Notes: generated by a model from the letters alone, not told the origin. DNA of 64,000 bases from Flavobacterium succinicans (GCF_001662485.1 NZ_JMTM01000046.1:310001-374000), one strand, 5' to 3'. Positions 45,411 through 53,590 are shown, numbered from the stretch's first letter. Made by a program: numbers and translations.

Positions 45411-45845
45411 TTAACTCCTAGCCCAAACATCTACTTCGGCGCGGCTACCTATTAAGTTTCTGGTTCTGTATTCGAAACGAATTTTGTCTATTCTTCTTTT
45501 GAAAGATAGGTTGATGACTCTAGATTCACCGCCGTCTTTAATGATGTTTCTTAATTCAACATCTTGTTTTTGTCCATTTTCAAAATAAATGGTCATTTTG
45601 TTGAAATTGACAGTGTTCTTTCTAACCATCACTTTCAGAGCTGAATAGCTTTTTCTGTTGGAAGGTCTGAAATCATCTTTTTCTCCAGTTTTTTGAACGG
45701 TTTGTGTACCTATTTTTTCCCATTTTCCAATAGAATTTGAGGAGCCCCAATTTTTATTTTTGTCCCTGTTGCCTTGAGCTTCAACGGAAGTAGTAAATAA
45801 AGTTAATGCAAAGGTTACAAGTAGTAATTTAAAATAAGTTTTCAT
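45411..45845 (-). CDS. Secreted DUF2541-like protein
   Basis: A 144-residue protein with a signal peptide (MKTYFKLLLVTFALTLFTTSVEAQ cut into the usual n, h and c regions). The mature part, WEKIGTQTVQKTGEKDDF, then SALKVMVRKNTVNFNKMTIYFENG and VINLSFKRRIDKIRFEYR pieces, resembles DUF2541 proteins, a small beta-sandwich family. The assignment is tentative. Monocistronic. Confidence 0.7.
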   Translation of the reverse strand: MKTYFKLLLVTFALTLFTTSVEAQGNRDKNKNWGSSNSIGKWEKIGTQTVQKTGEKDDFRPSNRKSYSALKVMVRKNTVNFNKMTIYFENGQKQDVELRNIIKDGGESRVINLSFKRRIDKIRFEYRTRNLIGSRAEVDVWARS

Positions 45846-46051
45846 ATTTTGTTATTGTATAAATCGGTTAATTAATTATGAAATATTCAACAAAATTAAG
45901 AAAAAAGACCATGTAAAAAGAAATATTAATTTTAAATTAACAATATTAATTGTTTTTTGTTAATGAAATCATTTTTTTTGGGTTTAGTGTATTCGACTTT
46001 GTTTTGAATCAAAAGTTGTTGTATTAAGATGGTATTTTAAAATTGAGAAAT

Positions 46052-46084
46052 AAAAAAAACCTTCAAGTTTTTACAACAAGAAGG
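46052..46084 (-). terminator. Terminator of metK
   Basis: Stem CCTTC/GAAGG plus GTT/AAC with a small internal loop; on the minus strand a run of eight T follows. Confidence 0.6.
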
Positions 46085-46111
46085 CTTTTGATTTATTGAA
46101 ATGCTTTGATC

Positions 46112-47362
46112 TTACAATTCGAAAGCAGCTTTTACTTGATCTACAAAATCTAATTTTTCCCAAGTGAACAAATCAACAGTTACAGTTTTTGTTAATCCGC
46201 CTGGAGCAGAGAAAGTTTTGGTTACGGTTTCAGGAGTACGTCCCATGTGTCCGTAAGCCGCTGTTTCGCTATAAATAGGGTTTCTTAATTTTAATCGTTG
46301 TTCGATGAAGTAAGGACGCATGTCGAAAATTTCTTCTACTTTTTTAGCGATTTCACCATTAGTCAAATTCACTTTTGAAGTTCCATAGGTTTCGATGAAA
46401 ATCCCCATTGGTTTTGCTACACCAATCGCATAAGAAACTTGTACTAAAATTTCATCAGCTACACCAGCAGCTACTAAGTTTTTAGCAATATGACGAGTAG
46501 CATAAGCTGCACTACGGTCTACTTTACTTGGATCTTTTCCTGAGAAAGCTCCACCACCGTGAGCGCCTTTTCCGCCGTAAGTGTCTACAATGATTTTTCT
46601 TCCAGTTAAACCAGTGTCTCCGTGAGGTCCTCCAATAACGAATTTTCCTGTTGGGTTGATGTGGTATTGGATTTTATCATTAAACAAATGTGCGTGTTCT
46701 GGATTTTTAGCGATAATTCTTGGAATCAAAATGGCTACAATATCTTTTTTGATTTTAGCTAACATCACTGATTCTTCATCAAAATCGTCATGTTGTGTAG
46801 AGATCACAATCGCATCGATACGAGTGGGTTTGTTATCATCGCTGTATTCTAAAGTTACTTGAGACTTAGCATCAGGACGCAAATACTTGATTTCGTTGTT
46901 TTCACGTCTTAAAATCGCTAATTCTTGTAATAATTTGTGCGATAAATCTAGTGCCAATGGCATGTAGTTTTCGGTTTCGTTTGTTGCGTAACCAAACATC
47001 ATTCCTTGGTCACCTGCTCCTTGCTCTTCTTTACTCGCTCTATCTACTCCTTGATTAATATCGGCAGATTGTTCGTGAATAGCCGAAAGAATACCACAAG
47101 AATTGGCCTCAAACATGTATTCGCTTTTAGTATAGCCAATTTTGCGAATGACTTCACGAGCAATTTGTTGTACATCTAAGTACGTATTTGATTTTACTTC
47201 ACCAGCCAAAATTACTTGTCCAGTAGTTACTAAAGTTTCACATGCTACTTTGGAGTCTGCATCAAATGCCAAAAAATTATCAATTAATGCATCCGAAATT
47301 TGATCGGCAACTTTGTCTGGATGTCCTTCACTAACAGACTCTGACGTAAATAAATAAGCCAT
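46112..47362 (-). CDS. metK: S-adenosylmethionine synthetase
   Basis: Makes SAM from methionine and ATP. Family signatures are visible: [36 protein letters not shown] and the P-loop-like [19 protein letters not shown]; 416 residues. It is preceded by a leader of about 165 bases that contains a SAM-II-like aptamer and a hairpin with a T run, so its expression is probably set by its own product. Confidence 0.97.
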   Translation of the reverse strand: MAYLFTSESVSEGHPDKVADQISDALIDNFLAFDADSKVACETLVTTGQVILAGEVKSNTYLDVQQIAREVIRKIGYTKSEYMFEANSCGILSAIHEQSADINQGVDRASKEEQGAGDQGMMFGYATNETENYMPLALDLSHKLLQELAILRRENNEIKYLRPDAKSQVTLEYSDDNKPTRIDAIVISTQHDDFDEESVMLAKIKKDIVAILIPRIIAKNPEHAHLFNDKIQYHINPTGKFVIGGPHGDTGLTGRKIIVDTYGGKGAHGGGAFSGKDPSKVDRSAAYATRHIAKNLVAAGVADEILVQVSYAIGVAKPMGIFIETYGTSKVNLTNGEIAKKVEEIFDMRPYFIEQRLKLRNPIYSETAAYGHMGRTPETVTKTFSAPGGLTKTVTVDLFTWEKLDFVDQVKAAFEL

Positions 47363-47407
47363 AATAATTTGTATATTAAAAATTAATAGAGGAAAGTGAA
47401 ATTGCTG

Positions 47408-47439
47408 AAAAAACTAAAGGGGGAGTGTTCCTGCTTTAG
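47408..47439 (-). terminator. Terminator-like hairpin in the metK leader
   Basis: On the minus strand CTAAAG (47434-47439) pairs with CTTTAG (47414-47419), with further GG/CC pairing, followed by six T. The 5' arm is the conserved GCTAAAG block of the SAM-II-like aptamer, so hairpin and aptamer exclude each other. Confidence 0.6.
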
Positions 47440-47524
47440 CATTTTTTATACTGAAAATTGTTTTCAGTATTCACAATGAATAGTTCATTATGAAGAGGTT
47501 GCAATCAGTTCAAATTTTTCCTCT
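47430..47524 (-). ncRNA. SAM-II-like riboswitch in the metK leader
   Basis: Read on the minus strand: P1 AGAGG (47520-47524) with CCTCT (47494-47498) encloses a loop ending GAACTGATTGCAA, and a downstream GCTAAAGCAGG (47430-47440) supplies the pseudoknot strand. This matches the SAM-II layout as I remember it (loop ...ATTGCAA, P1, then GCTAAA..GG). An extra perfect 10-bp hairpin (47449-47471) is inserted before the last block, as in extended SAM-II members. The gene it controls, metK, fits. Class assignment is from memory of the consensus. Confidence 0.72.
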
Positions 47525-47535
47525 GTATTCGGGCG

Positions 47536-47564
47536 CAAAGGTATGAAACGATTTTTAATTTCAA
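47536..47564 (-). promoter_or_regulatory. Promoter of metK
   Basis: On the minus strand TTG, 18-base spacer, TACCTTTG (47536-47543). The predicted start is about 47530, just before the riboswitch. Confidence 0.65.
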
Positions 47565-47716
47565 ATTAATCTTAACTTTTTTTTGAATTAATGTTAGGAT
47601 AGCACCCATATGTCAGCGATTTTGTTAGTTTTAACCGAAACATTTCATAAAAGCTTACTAATTGTTTGGTTTTTCGGAATTTAGTTTGCACATTTGTGAA
47701 AACAAAACAATAAAAA

Positions 47717-47791
47717 ATGATTTTAGTCTCTTGTAAAATGATGAAAGCCATTCAGGATCATTCCTGCGGGTTGTGTATTGCAAATATTTAA
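47717..47791 (+). CDS. Short Cys/Met-containing leader peptide 1
   Basis: A 24-codon frame, MILVSCKMMKAI then QDHSCGLCIANI, with three Cys and three Met. It is followed 17 bases later by a strong terminator. A hairpin CAGGA-TCAT-TCCTG (47753-47766) lies inside it. The GCGGG at 47766-47770 can pair with CCCGC (47817-47821) in the terminator's left arm, a possible antiterminator. It has no Shine-Dalgarno sequence, as is usual in Flavobacterium. The call as a leader peptide is inferred from size, composition, terminator and position before metY. Confidence 0.55.
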   Translation: MILVSCKMMKAIQDHSCGLCIANI

Positions 47792-47808
47792 ATTCACCAA
47801 AATATAGC

Positions 47809-47842
47809 AAAAGCCTCCCGCCAAAAACGGGAGGCTTTTTTA
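47809..47842 (+). terminator. Terminator/attenuator after leader peptide 1
   Basis: Perfect 10-bp GC-rich stem (47811-47820 with 47828-47837), 7-base loop and a run of six T. Confidence 0.9.
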
Positions 47843-47881
47843 TTTACAACAAAAGAAAATAATACTAAAAATTTGAATCTT

Positions 47882-47983
47882 ATGAAGCAAATCAATCAAC
47901 ATCAGTCCAAATCTCTAAATGTCAAGTCTATTAAGAATGCCATGGCAATGGTTATGGGTATGTGTATGATTGATATGTGCTGA
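47882..47983 (+). CDS. Methionine-rich leader peptide 2
   Basis: A 33-codon frame with a polar first half (MKQINQHQSKSLNVKSIKN) and an ending AMAMVMGMCMIDMC: six Met and two Cys in the last 13 codons, directly before the stop. A terminator begins 31 bases later and the homocysteine synthase gene metY 109 bases after the stop. This has the form of an amino-acid-responsive attenuator. Alternation of ATG with other codons makes chance low-complexity unlikely. I see no convincing antiterminator pairing by eye. Confidence 0.7.
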   Translation: MKQINQHQSKSLNVKSIKNAMAMVMGMCMIDMC

Positions 47984-48013
47984 TTCCGAAAGTAAGTTTA
48001 TAAATAACTTTTT

Positions 48014-48050
48014 TAAACCCTTTTGGATCCATTTCTAAAAGGGTTTTTTG
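48014..48050 (+). terminator. Terminator/attenuator in front of metY
   Basis: Perfect 10-bp stem AAACCCTTTT/AAAAGGGTTT (48015-48024 with 48037-48046), 12-base loop and six T (48044-48049), 43 bases before the metY ATG. Confidence 0.88.
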
Positions 48051-48092
48051 TTACCAAAACAATTAAAAATTACAAGTAAAAAATTAAAAAAA

Positions 48093-49373
48093 ATGAGTAC
48101 AACTAAATTCGCCACTAAGGCACTACATACAGGACACGATACTACTAAAACTGCTGGGACACGTGCGGTTCCTATTTTTCAGACCAGTTCTTATGTTTTT
48201 AATAATTCTGAACACGCTTCTAATTTATTCAGTTTATCAGAAGCTGGTTTTATTTACACTCGATTGAATAACCCAACAAACGATATTTTGGAACAACGTT
48301 TAGCAGCGCTTGAAGGAGGTATTGGAGCTGTAGTTACTGCATCGGGTACAGCTGCAATAGCTACAACTTTATTGGTACTCTTAAAAGCGGGTGATCATAT
48401 TGTAGCTTCTAACAGTTTGTATGGAGGGACGTATAATCTTTTGAGTGTGACTTTACCAAGACTTGGGATTACTACCACTTTCGTTGATCCATCGGAAGCG
48501 GTGAATTTTACTAAAGCCGCTACAGAAAATACGAAAGTCTTTTTTGCCGAATCGTTAGGGAATCCAAAATTAGATGTTTTGGACCTAAAAGCTATTTCAT
48601 CTGAGGCTCAATCGCTTAAAATTCCTTTCATTGTAGATAACACCGTTCCTTCTCCTTATTTGCTCAATCCGATTGAATTTGGCGCGAATATTGTAATTCA
48701 CTCTTTAACGAAATACATTTCGGGAAATGGGACTTCGCTAGGTGGGGTTATCATTGATGCTGGAACTTTTGACTGGAGTAGCGGAAAGTTTCCTGAATTT
48801 ACCGAGCCATCCGCAGGGTATCACGGATTAGTGTATCACGAAGCGTTAGGGAATGCTGCTTTTATCGCTAAAGTTCGTATCGAAGGATTACGAGATTACG
48901 GAGCAGCATTGAGTCCGTTCAATGCTTTTCAAATCATTCAAGGTTTAGAAACTTTGCCAATCCGAGTCCAGAAGCACAGTGAAAATGCGTTGGCCTTGGC
49001 CCAATGGTTAGAAGAACAAGATGCTGTAGCTTGGGTAAATTATCCTGGTTTGTCCTCTAGTAAGTATTACGATTTGGTAACGAGATATTTACCTAAGGGT
49101 CAGAGTGGTATCGTAACTTTCGGACTCAAAGGAGGATTTGAAGCAGCGAAAAAAGTAGCCGATGAAACCCAACTATTTTCACTCTTGGCTAACATCGGAG
49201 ATACCAAGTCGTTAATCATTCATCCCGCGAGTACCACACATCAGCAATTGTCTGATGATGACCAAGTAACAACAGGAGTGACCAAAGATTTGATTCGACT
49301 CTCGGTCGGATTAGAAGATATAGAGGATTTAAAAGCCGATTTGAAAGCTGTGTTTGACAGCTTTCCAGATTAA
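48093..49373 (+). CDS. metY: O-acetylhomoserine sulfhydrylase / aminocarboxypropyltransferase
   Basis: PLP enzyme that joins O-acetylhomoserine and sulfide to form homocysteine. The 426-residue length, the N-terminus FATKALHTGHDTTKTAGTRAVPIFQTSSYVF in part, and the PLP-lysine segment IHSLTKYISGNGTSLGG (Lys near 206) are typical of MetY. I use the ATG at 48093; the TTG at 48048 would start inside the terminator's T run. It is preceded by two candidate attenuators and followed by a small frame and a terminator. Confidence 0.94.
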   Translation: MSTTKFATKALHTGHDTTKTAGTRAVPIFQTSSYVFNNSEHASNLFSLSEAGFIYTRLNNPTNDILEQRLAALEGGIGAVVTASGTAAIATTLLVLLKAGDHIVASNSLYGGTYNLLSVTLPRLGITTTFVDPSEAVNFTKAATENTKVFFAESLGNPKLDVLDLKAISSEAQSLKIPFIVDNTVPSPYLLNPIEFGANIVIHSLTKYISGNGTSLGGVIIDAGTFDWSSGKFPEFTEPSAGYHGLVYHEALGNAAFIAKVRIEGLRDYGAALSPFNAFQIIQGLETLPIRVQKHSENALALAQWLEEQDAVAWVNYPGLSSSKYYDLVTRYLPKGQSGIVTFGLKGGFEAAKKVADETQLFSLLANIGDTKSLIIHPASTTHQQLSDDDQVTTGVTKDLIRLSVGLEDIEDLKADLKAVFDSFPD

Positions 49374-49405
49374 ATAAATAGACAAACATATAAAAAACAA
49401 TCATC

Positions 49406-49615
49406 ATGATAACAAATATAACCTTCCGCAAAATAGTTTCTTTCTTTAGTAGAAAAAACATCAAAAACAAAATAGAAAAAGTAGACCAAACCGTACACGA
49501 GTTGATTCATCCACGTTTTATTATGGATAAATCTTCTGAAGCTACGAATGAAACTACTAAAAAATCAATGTTGTTTCATATGTATTCTAACGAAAACGAT
49601 ACGCTTTTCATTTAA
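49406..49615 (+). CDS. Small basic protein of unknown function
   Basis: A 69-residue frame 32 bases after metY. Codon use resembles that of the neighbours. The protein starts MITNITFRKIVSFFSRKNIK and contains a helical, charged middle; no domain is recognised. A terminator comes 24 bases after its stop and not before it, so it is inside the metY transcript, which supports it being real. Confidence 0.5.
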   Translation: MITNITFRKIVSFFSRKNIKNKIEKVDQTVHELIHPRFIMDKSSEATNETTKKSMLFHMYSNENDTLFI

Positions 49616-49639
49616 AGAATATACTATTCAATAAGCTAG

Positions 49640-49684
49640 CAATAACCAAGTTCACAATTGATTTGTAACTTGGTTGTTGTTTTA
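49640..49684 (+). terminator. Terminator of the metY unit
   Basis: Stem AACCAAGTT/AACTTGGTT (49644-49652 with 49667-49675), extended by CAA/TTG, then TTTT. Confidence 0.75.
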
Positions 49685-49689
49685 AAAAT

Positions 49690-49720
49690 TTGCGTGTTAA
49701 AAAAATAAATAGTTACTTTG
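49690..49720 (+). promoter_or_regulatory. Promoter of the metX leader
   Basis: TTG (49690-49692), 20-base spacer and TTACTTTG (49713-49720), one mismatch to TAnnTTTG. Confidence 0.55.
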
Positions 49721-49749
49721 CAGCTTTAAGTTCACAAACGTATTGAAAT

Positions 49750-49850
49750 GTTATAAAGAAAGGCGGAGGGATTAGACCCAATGAAGCCTTAGCAACCCTT
49801 CGGAAATCGAAGAAGGTGCTACATTCTATTCGCCTAGCGAAAAAGATAAC
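49750..49850 (+). ncRNA. SAM-I (S-box) riboswitch upstream of metX
   Basis: P1 GTTAT (49750-49754) pairs with ATAAC (49846-49850). Inside are the conserved blocks GGAGGGATTAGACCCAATGA, GCCTTAGCAACCC and AAGGTGCTACATTCT, plus a P4 hairpin TTCGCCTAGCGAA. These are the S-box hallmarks. It should lower metX expression when SAM is high. Confidence 0.93.
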
Positions 49851-49863
49851 GCAACAAAATACC

Positions 49864-49884
49864 TCTAGTCTCCACTAGTTTTTC
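49864..49884 (+). terminator. Expression-platform hairpin of the SAM-I riboswitch
   Basis: CTAGT (49865-49869) and ACTAG (49874-49878) with a CTCC loop, followed by TTTTT. A weak but well-placed terminator just after the aptamer. Confidence 0.6.
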
Positions 49885-49923
49885 TTTCTAATATTCCAAA
49901 TACAAATCAACAACATCAAAGAT

Positions 49924-50895
49924 TTGAGATTGGAAAATAAACCCAACATACTTACCCTTACTAATTTTACCACCGAAAGTGGTGCTTTTTATGCTACGCT
50001 AAACTTAAGTTATCAAGTTTTTGGACCTGCTTTGCATACCGCTCCGATTGTGGTAGTAAATCACGCGTTGACAGGAAACTCACAAGTGATTGGCGCAACA
50101 GGTTGGTGGAACGATTTAATTGGACCTGCAAAAACTATCGACACTCAAAAATATACCGTCATTGCCTTTAATGTGCCAGGCAATGGTTTTGACGGCAGTG
50201 TAATTGAATCCTATTTGGATTTTACTGCTCGTGATGTGGCGCAGCTTTTTAATTTAGGTTTACAACAACTCGAGATTAATCTTGTTTATGCTATTATTGG
50301 AGGTTCTGTTGGTGGAGGAATTGCTTGGGAAATGGCCGCTTTGTCGCCACAACTCGCTCAGCATTTAATTCCAATTGCAACGGACTGGAAGGCGACCGAT
50401 TGGTTGATGGCCAATTGCTATTTGCAAGAACAAATTCTGAATAACTCCTCTCGTCCTATTGAAGACGCAAGAATACACGCGATGTTGTGTTACCGTACTC
50501 CCGAATCGTTTGAAGCCAAATTCAACCGAACGATTAATAGCGAATTGGGTGTTTTTAATATCGAAAGTTGGTTGGCGCATCACGGAGAGAAATTGCAACA
50601 ACGGTTTCAATTGGCTTCTTATAAATTGATGAATCAGTTGTTGAAAACCATTGATATCACTCGTGGAAGAGGTTCTTTTGAAAGTGTGGTAGCGCCCATA
50701 ACGGCCAATATTCATATCATTGGAATCAATACCGATTTGTTTTTTACCCCAACGGAAAACCGAAAAACAAATCTAGAATTGCAACAATTACAGCTTCAAA
50801 CATCGTATCAAGAAATTGAATCGATTCACGGACACGATGCTTTTTTGATAGAATTTGAACAGTTGAATCGTTTGCTTGCAACGGTTTTTGAATAG
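49924..50895 (+). CDS. metX: Homoserine O-acetyltransferase
   Basis: Alpha/beta-hydrolase that acetylates homoserine, the committed step of methionine synthesis. The nucleophile lies in IIGGSVGGGIAWEMA, the Asp in IGINTDLFF and the His in IHGHDAFL. 323 residues, slightly short for the family. There is no ATG near the 5' end: in-frame upstream sequence to the stop at 49876 has none, so a TTG (49924, or 49930) is the likely start. It is controlled by the SAM-I riboswitch. Confidence 0.9.
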   Translation: MRLENKPNILTLTNFTTESGAFYATLNLSYQVFGPALHTAPIVVVNHALTGNSQVIGATGWWNDLIGPAKTIDTQKYTVIAFNVPGNGFDGSVIESYLDFTARDVAQLFNLGLQQLEINLVYAIIGGSVGGGIAWEMAALSPQLAQHLIPIATDWKATDWLMANCYLQEQILNNSSRPIEDARIHAMLCYRTPESFEAKFNRTINSELGVFNIESWLAHHGEKLQQRFQLASYKLMNQLLKTIDITRGRGSFESVVAPITANIHIIGINTDLFFTPTENRKTNLELQQLQLQTSYQEIESIHGHDAFLIEFEQLNRLLATVFE

Positions 50896-50906
50896 TTGAA
50901 GAAATG

Positions 50907-51049
50907 AGATTCCACTACAAGTTCTTGTGGAATCTTGCGTGAGGGATAGCAGCTGGCTACCAAAGTAGCGCGTATAGCCCGACGCTGTTACAAAAAGGGG
51001 CTTTGTAAACGGCGCTATAAATAAGCCCCTTTTTGTAACAGGGTCACGC
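50907..51049 (+). repeat. Compound palindromic element between metX and thrA (E)
   Basis: Three structures are stacked here. A hairpin AGATTCCAC/GTGGAATCT (50907-50935); an outer pair GCGTGA (50937-50942) with TCACGC (51044-51049); and inside it a perfect 19-bp inverted repeat (50985-51003 with 51023-51041). TAGCGC (50966-50971) could also pair with GCGCTA (51012-51017) in the loop. The phrase GGGATAGC...GTATAGCCCGA recalls an intergenic repeat common in Flavobacterium. Confidence 0.75.
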
Positions 51050-51122
51050 CCTAATTAAATGAGGGGAAAGAGTAAAAATAAAGTAAATAAAAGGAGTTGA
51101 ATGACTCGTAAAATAGAATAAA

Positions 51123-53534
51123 ATGAAGATATTAAAATTCGGAGGAAAATCATTGGCCAATGGAGAAGGACTTCAAAAAGTTTTGGCAATCCTTACTGAT
51201 AAAGTATTGAAGGGTGAAGAATTTGCCGTTGTAGTTTCGGCAAGAGGGAATGCAACGGATGAGTTGGAAGATTTGTTAGCGATTGCGTCTAAGAATGAAA
51301 ACTACAAACCTTTGTTCGAGAAGTTTAAAGCTTATCAACAAGCGGATTATCCAACAGTGGATTTGTCTGAGGAATTTACCGTGCTCGAAAAATTGTTCGA
51401 AGGTGTAAGTTTGATTGGCGATTATAGCGAAAAAATAAAAGACCAAGTCTTGTCGCAAGGCGAATTGCTATCGGCCAAATTGATTACAGCTATTTTGAAA
51501 GAAAAAGGTATCAACGCCAATTTTGCTGACGCTAGAGCATTGATAAAAACCGATGGAAAATTTGGTGATGCGCAGCCTATCGAGCAGGTTTCTAAGAAAA
51601 ATGTGGTGCAGTTTTTTAAACAACACAGCGATAAAGTCAATATAATTACAGGTTTTATTGGTTCGAATAACAAAAATGAGGCAACGACTTTGGGTAGAAA
51701 CGGAAGTAACTACACAGCATCACTTTTTGCTAATTATTTGAATGCATCCGAATTGCAGAATTTTACGCACGTGGACGGAATTTATACCGCCAATCCTGAA
51801 TTAGTAGAAGATGCTAAAAAAATTGACTTTTTATCGTTTAACGAAGCCAATGAGTTAGCCAATTTTGGCGCTACTATTTTGCACGCCAAAACTATCATCC
51901 CGCTTTTGGAAAAAAATATTCCGCTACGAATTTTAAATACGTTCAATCACGAAAACAAAGGAACTTTGATTACTTCGAATGCTGGAAAAGAAGGAATTAA
52001 AACACTTTCGGTATTGGAGAATGTGGCATTGGTGAATTTAGAAGGCCGTGGTTTGCTTGGGAAAACGGGTGTTGATGCGCGTATTTTTAGAGTGATGGGC
52101 GATAATGATATTAGTGTTAGTATTATTTCGCAAGGGTCTTCTGAACGTGGTATTGGTTTGGTAGTTGCGGCTGACAAAGCGAGTAAAGCGATGATAGAAT
52201 TGGAAAAAGAATTCGAAAATGACTTTTATTCCAAAGACGTAAATAAAATTTCGGTTACTGATGAAGTTTCTGTAATCTCAATTATCGGGCAGGATTTGAG
52301 TACGTTTCACAAACCCTACACGGCTTTAATCAAAAACAAGATTGTTCCGATTTTGTTCAACAACACTGTGACAGGAAAAAACGTGAGTTTGGTGGTGCAT
52401 AAGTCTGAATTGAACCGTGCCTTGAACGTAATCCACGGGGAAATTTTTGGTGTTTCGAAGAAAATTAATATCGCGATTTTCGGACACGGATTGGTAGGTG
52501 GAACGTTGATTAACCAAATTTTGGAATCGGCAGATGCCATTGAAAAACGAAAAGACATCCGATTGAATGTTTTTGCAATAGCCAATTCTAAAAATGTCTT
52601 GTTGAACAAAAATGGAGTATCGCCGAATTGGAGAAATGAAATTCAAACTAACGGACATTCTTACTCTATTGATGAGATTATCGCCTACGCGAAGGAGCAT
52701 CATCTAGAAAATCTAATTGCTATCGATAATACCGCTAGTGCAGCTTTTGTTGAAAATTATATTCCATTAGTTGAAAGTAGTTTTGACTTGATTTCTTCTA
52801 ATAAAGTGGCCAATACGTTGAGCTATAGTTTTTATAAAAAATTGAGAAAGGTTTTGGATGAAAATCAAAAAAGTTATTTGTACGAAACCAATGTTGGTGC
52901 AGGTTTGCCTTTGATTGATACCATTAAATTGTTGCATTTGTCAGGTGAAAATATCACCAAAATCAAAGGAGTATTTTCAGGTACGTTAAGTTATTTGTTC
53001 AATAATTTCTCGGCCAAAGATGTTCCTTTTAGCGAAATTTTGAAAGAAGCCATCGATAACGGTTACACCGAACCCGACCCAAGAGAAGATTTATGTGGTA
53101 ACGACGTAGGTAGAAAACTGTTGATTTTGGCGAGAGAATTGGATTTGCAAAACGAGTTTGATGAGATTGCTATTCAAAATTTGATACCAGAGCATTTGCG
53201 TGAAGGTGATGTGTCGACTTTCTTGAATAAACTAAAAGAGTTCGACCCTATTTATTCCAAAATAAAAGCGGAACAACAACCCAACCACGTTTTGCGCTAC
53301 ATTGGAGAATTGTCTGGCGATTTGCAAAACGACAAAGGAAATCTAGAAGTAAAATTAGTTTCCGTACCTTCGGATACCGCTTTGGGAGGTTTGAAAGGCT
53401 CGGATTCTTTCTTCGAAATTTACACCGAATCGTATGGTGATAGACCTATTGTAATTCAAGGAGCAGGAGCAGGTTCAGCAGTAACGGCGAGAGGTGTTTT
53501 TGGAGATGTTTTGAGGTTGTCGGATAAAGGGTAA
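51123..53534 (+). CDS. thrA: Bifunctional aspartate kinase / homoserine dehydrogenase
   Basis: Makes homoserine, the substrate of MetX, from aspartate. The 803-residue fusion has an aspartokinase domain (KFGGKSLANGEG, FIGSNNKNEATTLGRNGSNYTA), ACT regulatory domains (about 300-440) and a homoserine dehydrogenase domain starting near residue 450 with the NAD(P)-binding IAIFGHGLVGGTLI; catalytic-region motif NVGAGLPLIDTIK and GGNDVGRKLLILAREL-like CGNDVGRKLLILARELD are present. It is in the metX transcription direction, 227 bases downstream across element E. Confidence 0.95.
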   Translation: MKILKFGGKSLANGEGLQKVLAILTDKVLKGEEFAVVVSARGNATDELEDLLAIASKNENYKPLFEKFKAYQQADYPTVDLSEEFTVLEKLFEGVSLIGDYSEKIKDQVLSQGELLSAKLITAILKEKGINANFADARALIKTDGKFGDAQPIEQVSKKNVVQFFKQHSDKVNIITGFIGSNNKNEATTLGRNGSNYTASLFANYLNASELQNFTHVDGIYTANPELVEDAKKIDFLSFNEANELANFGATILHAKTIIPLLEKNIPLRILNTFNHENKGTLITSNAGKEGIKTLSVLENVALVNLEGRGLLGKTGVDARIFRVMGDNDISVSIISQGSSERGIGLVVAADKASKAMIELEKEFENDFYSKDVNKISVTDEVSVISIIGQDLSTFHKPYTALIKNKIVPILFNNTVTGKNVSLVVHKSELNRALNVIHGEIFGVSKKINIAIFGHGLVGGTLINQILESADAIEKRKDIRLNVFAIANSKNVLLNKNGVSPNWRNEIQTNGHSYSIDEIIAYAKEHHLENLIAIDNTASAAFVENYIPLVESSFDLISSNKVANTLSYSFYKKLRKVLDENQKSYLYETNVGAGLPLIDTIKLLHLSGENITKIKGVFSGTLSYLFNNFSAKDVPFSEILKEAIDNGYTEPDPREDLCGNDVGRKLLILARELDLQNEFDEIAIQNLIPEHLREGDVSTFLNKLKEFDPIYSKIKAEQQPNHVLRYIGELSGDLQNDKGNLEVKLVSVPSDTALGGLKGSDSFFEIYTESYGDRPIVIQGAGAGSAVTARGVFGDVLRLSDKG

Positions 53535-53562
53535 AAGCCCCCTAGCCCCCGAAGGGGGAATA
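53535..53562 (+). repeat. GC-rich palindromic repeat after thrA
   Basis: AGCCCCCTAGCCCCCGAAGG with the following GGGGAA forms a CCCCCGAAGGGGG hairpin directly at the thrA stop. It is related to the element in front of sir (60872-60982). Confidence 0.7.
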
Positions 53563-53590
53563 AAAAGATAAATGATTTTAGGAATAAAGT

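Noticed and set aside
48048..48092. TTG start for metY at 48048
   Set aside because: Lies in the terminator T run; the ATG at 48093 gives the normal N-terminus.
52316..52703. Antisense frames inside thrA
   Set aside because: Shadows of the conserved thrA frame.
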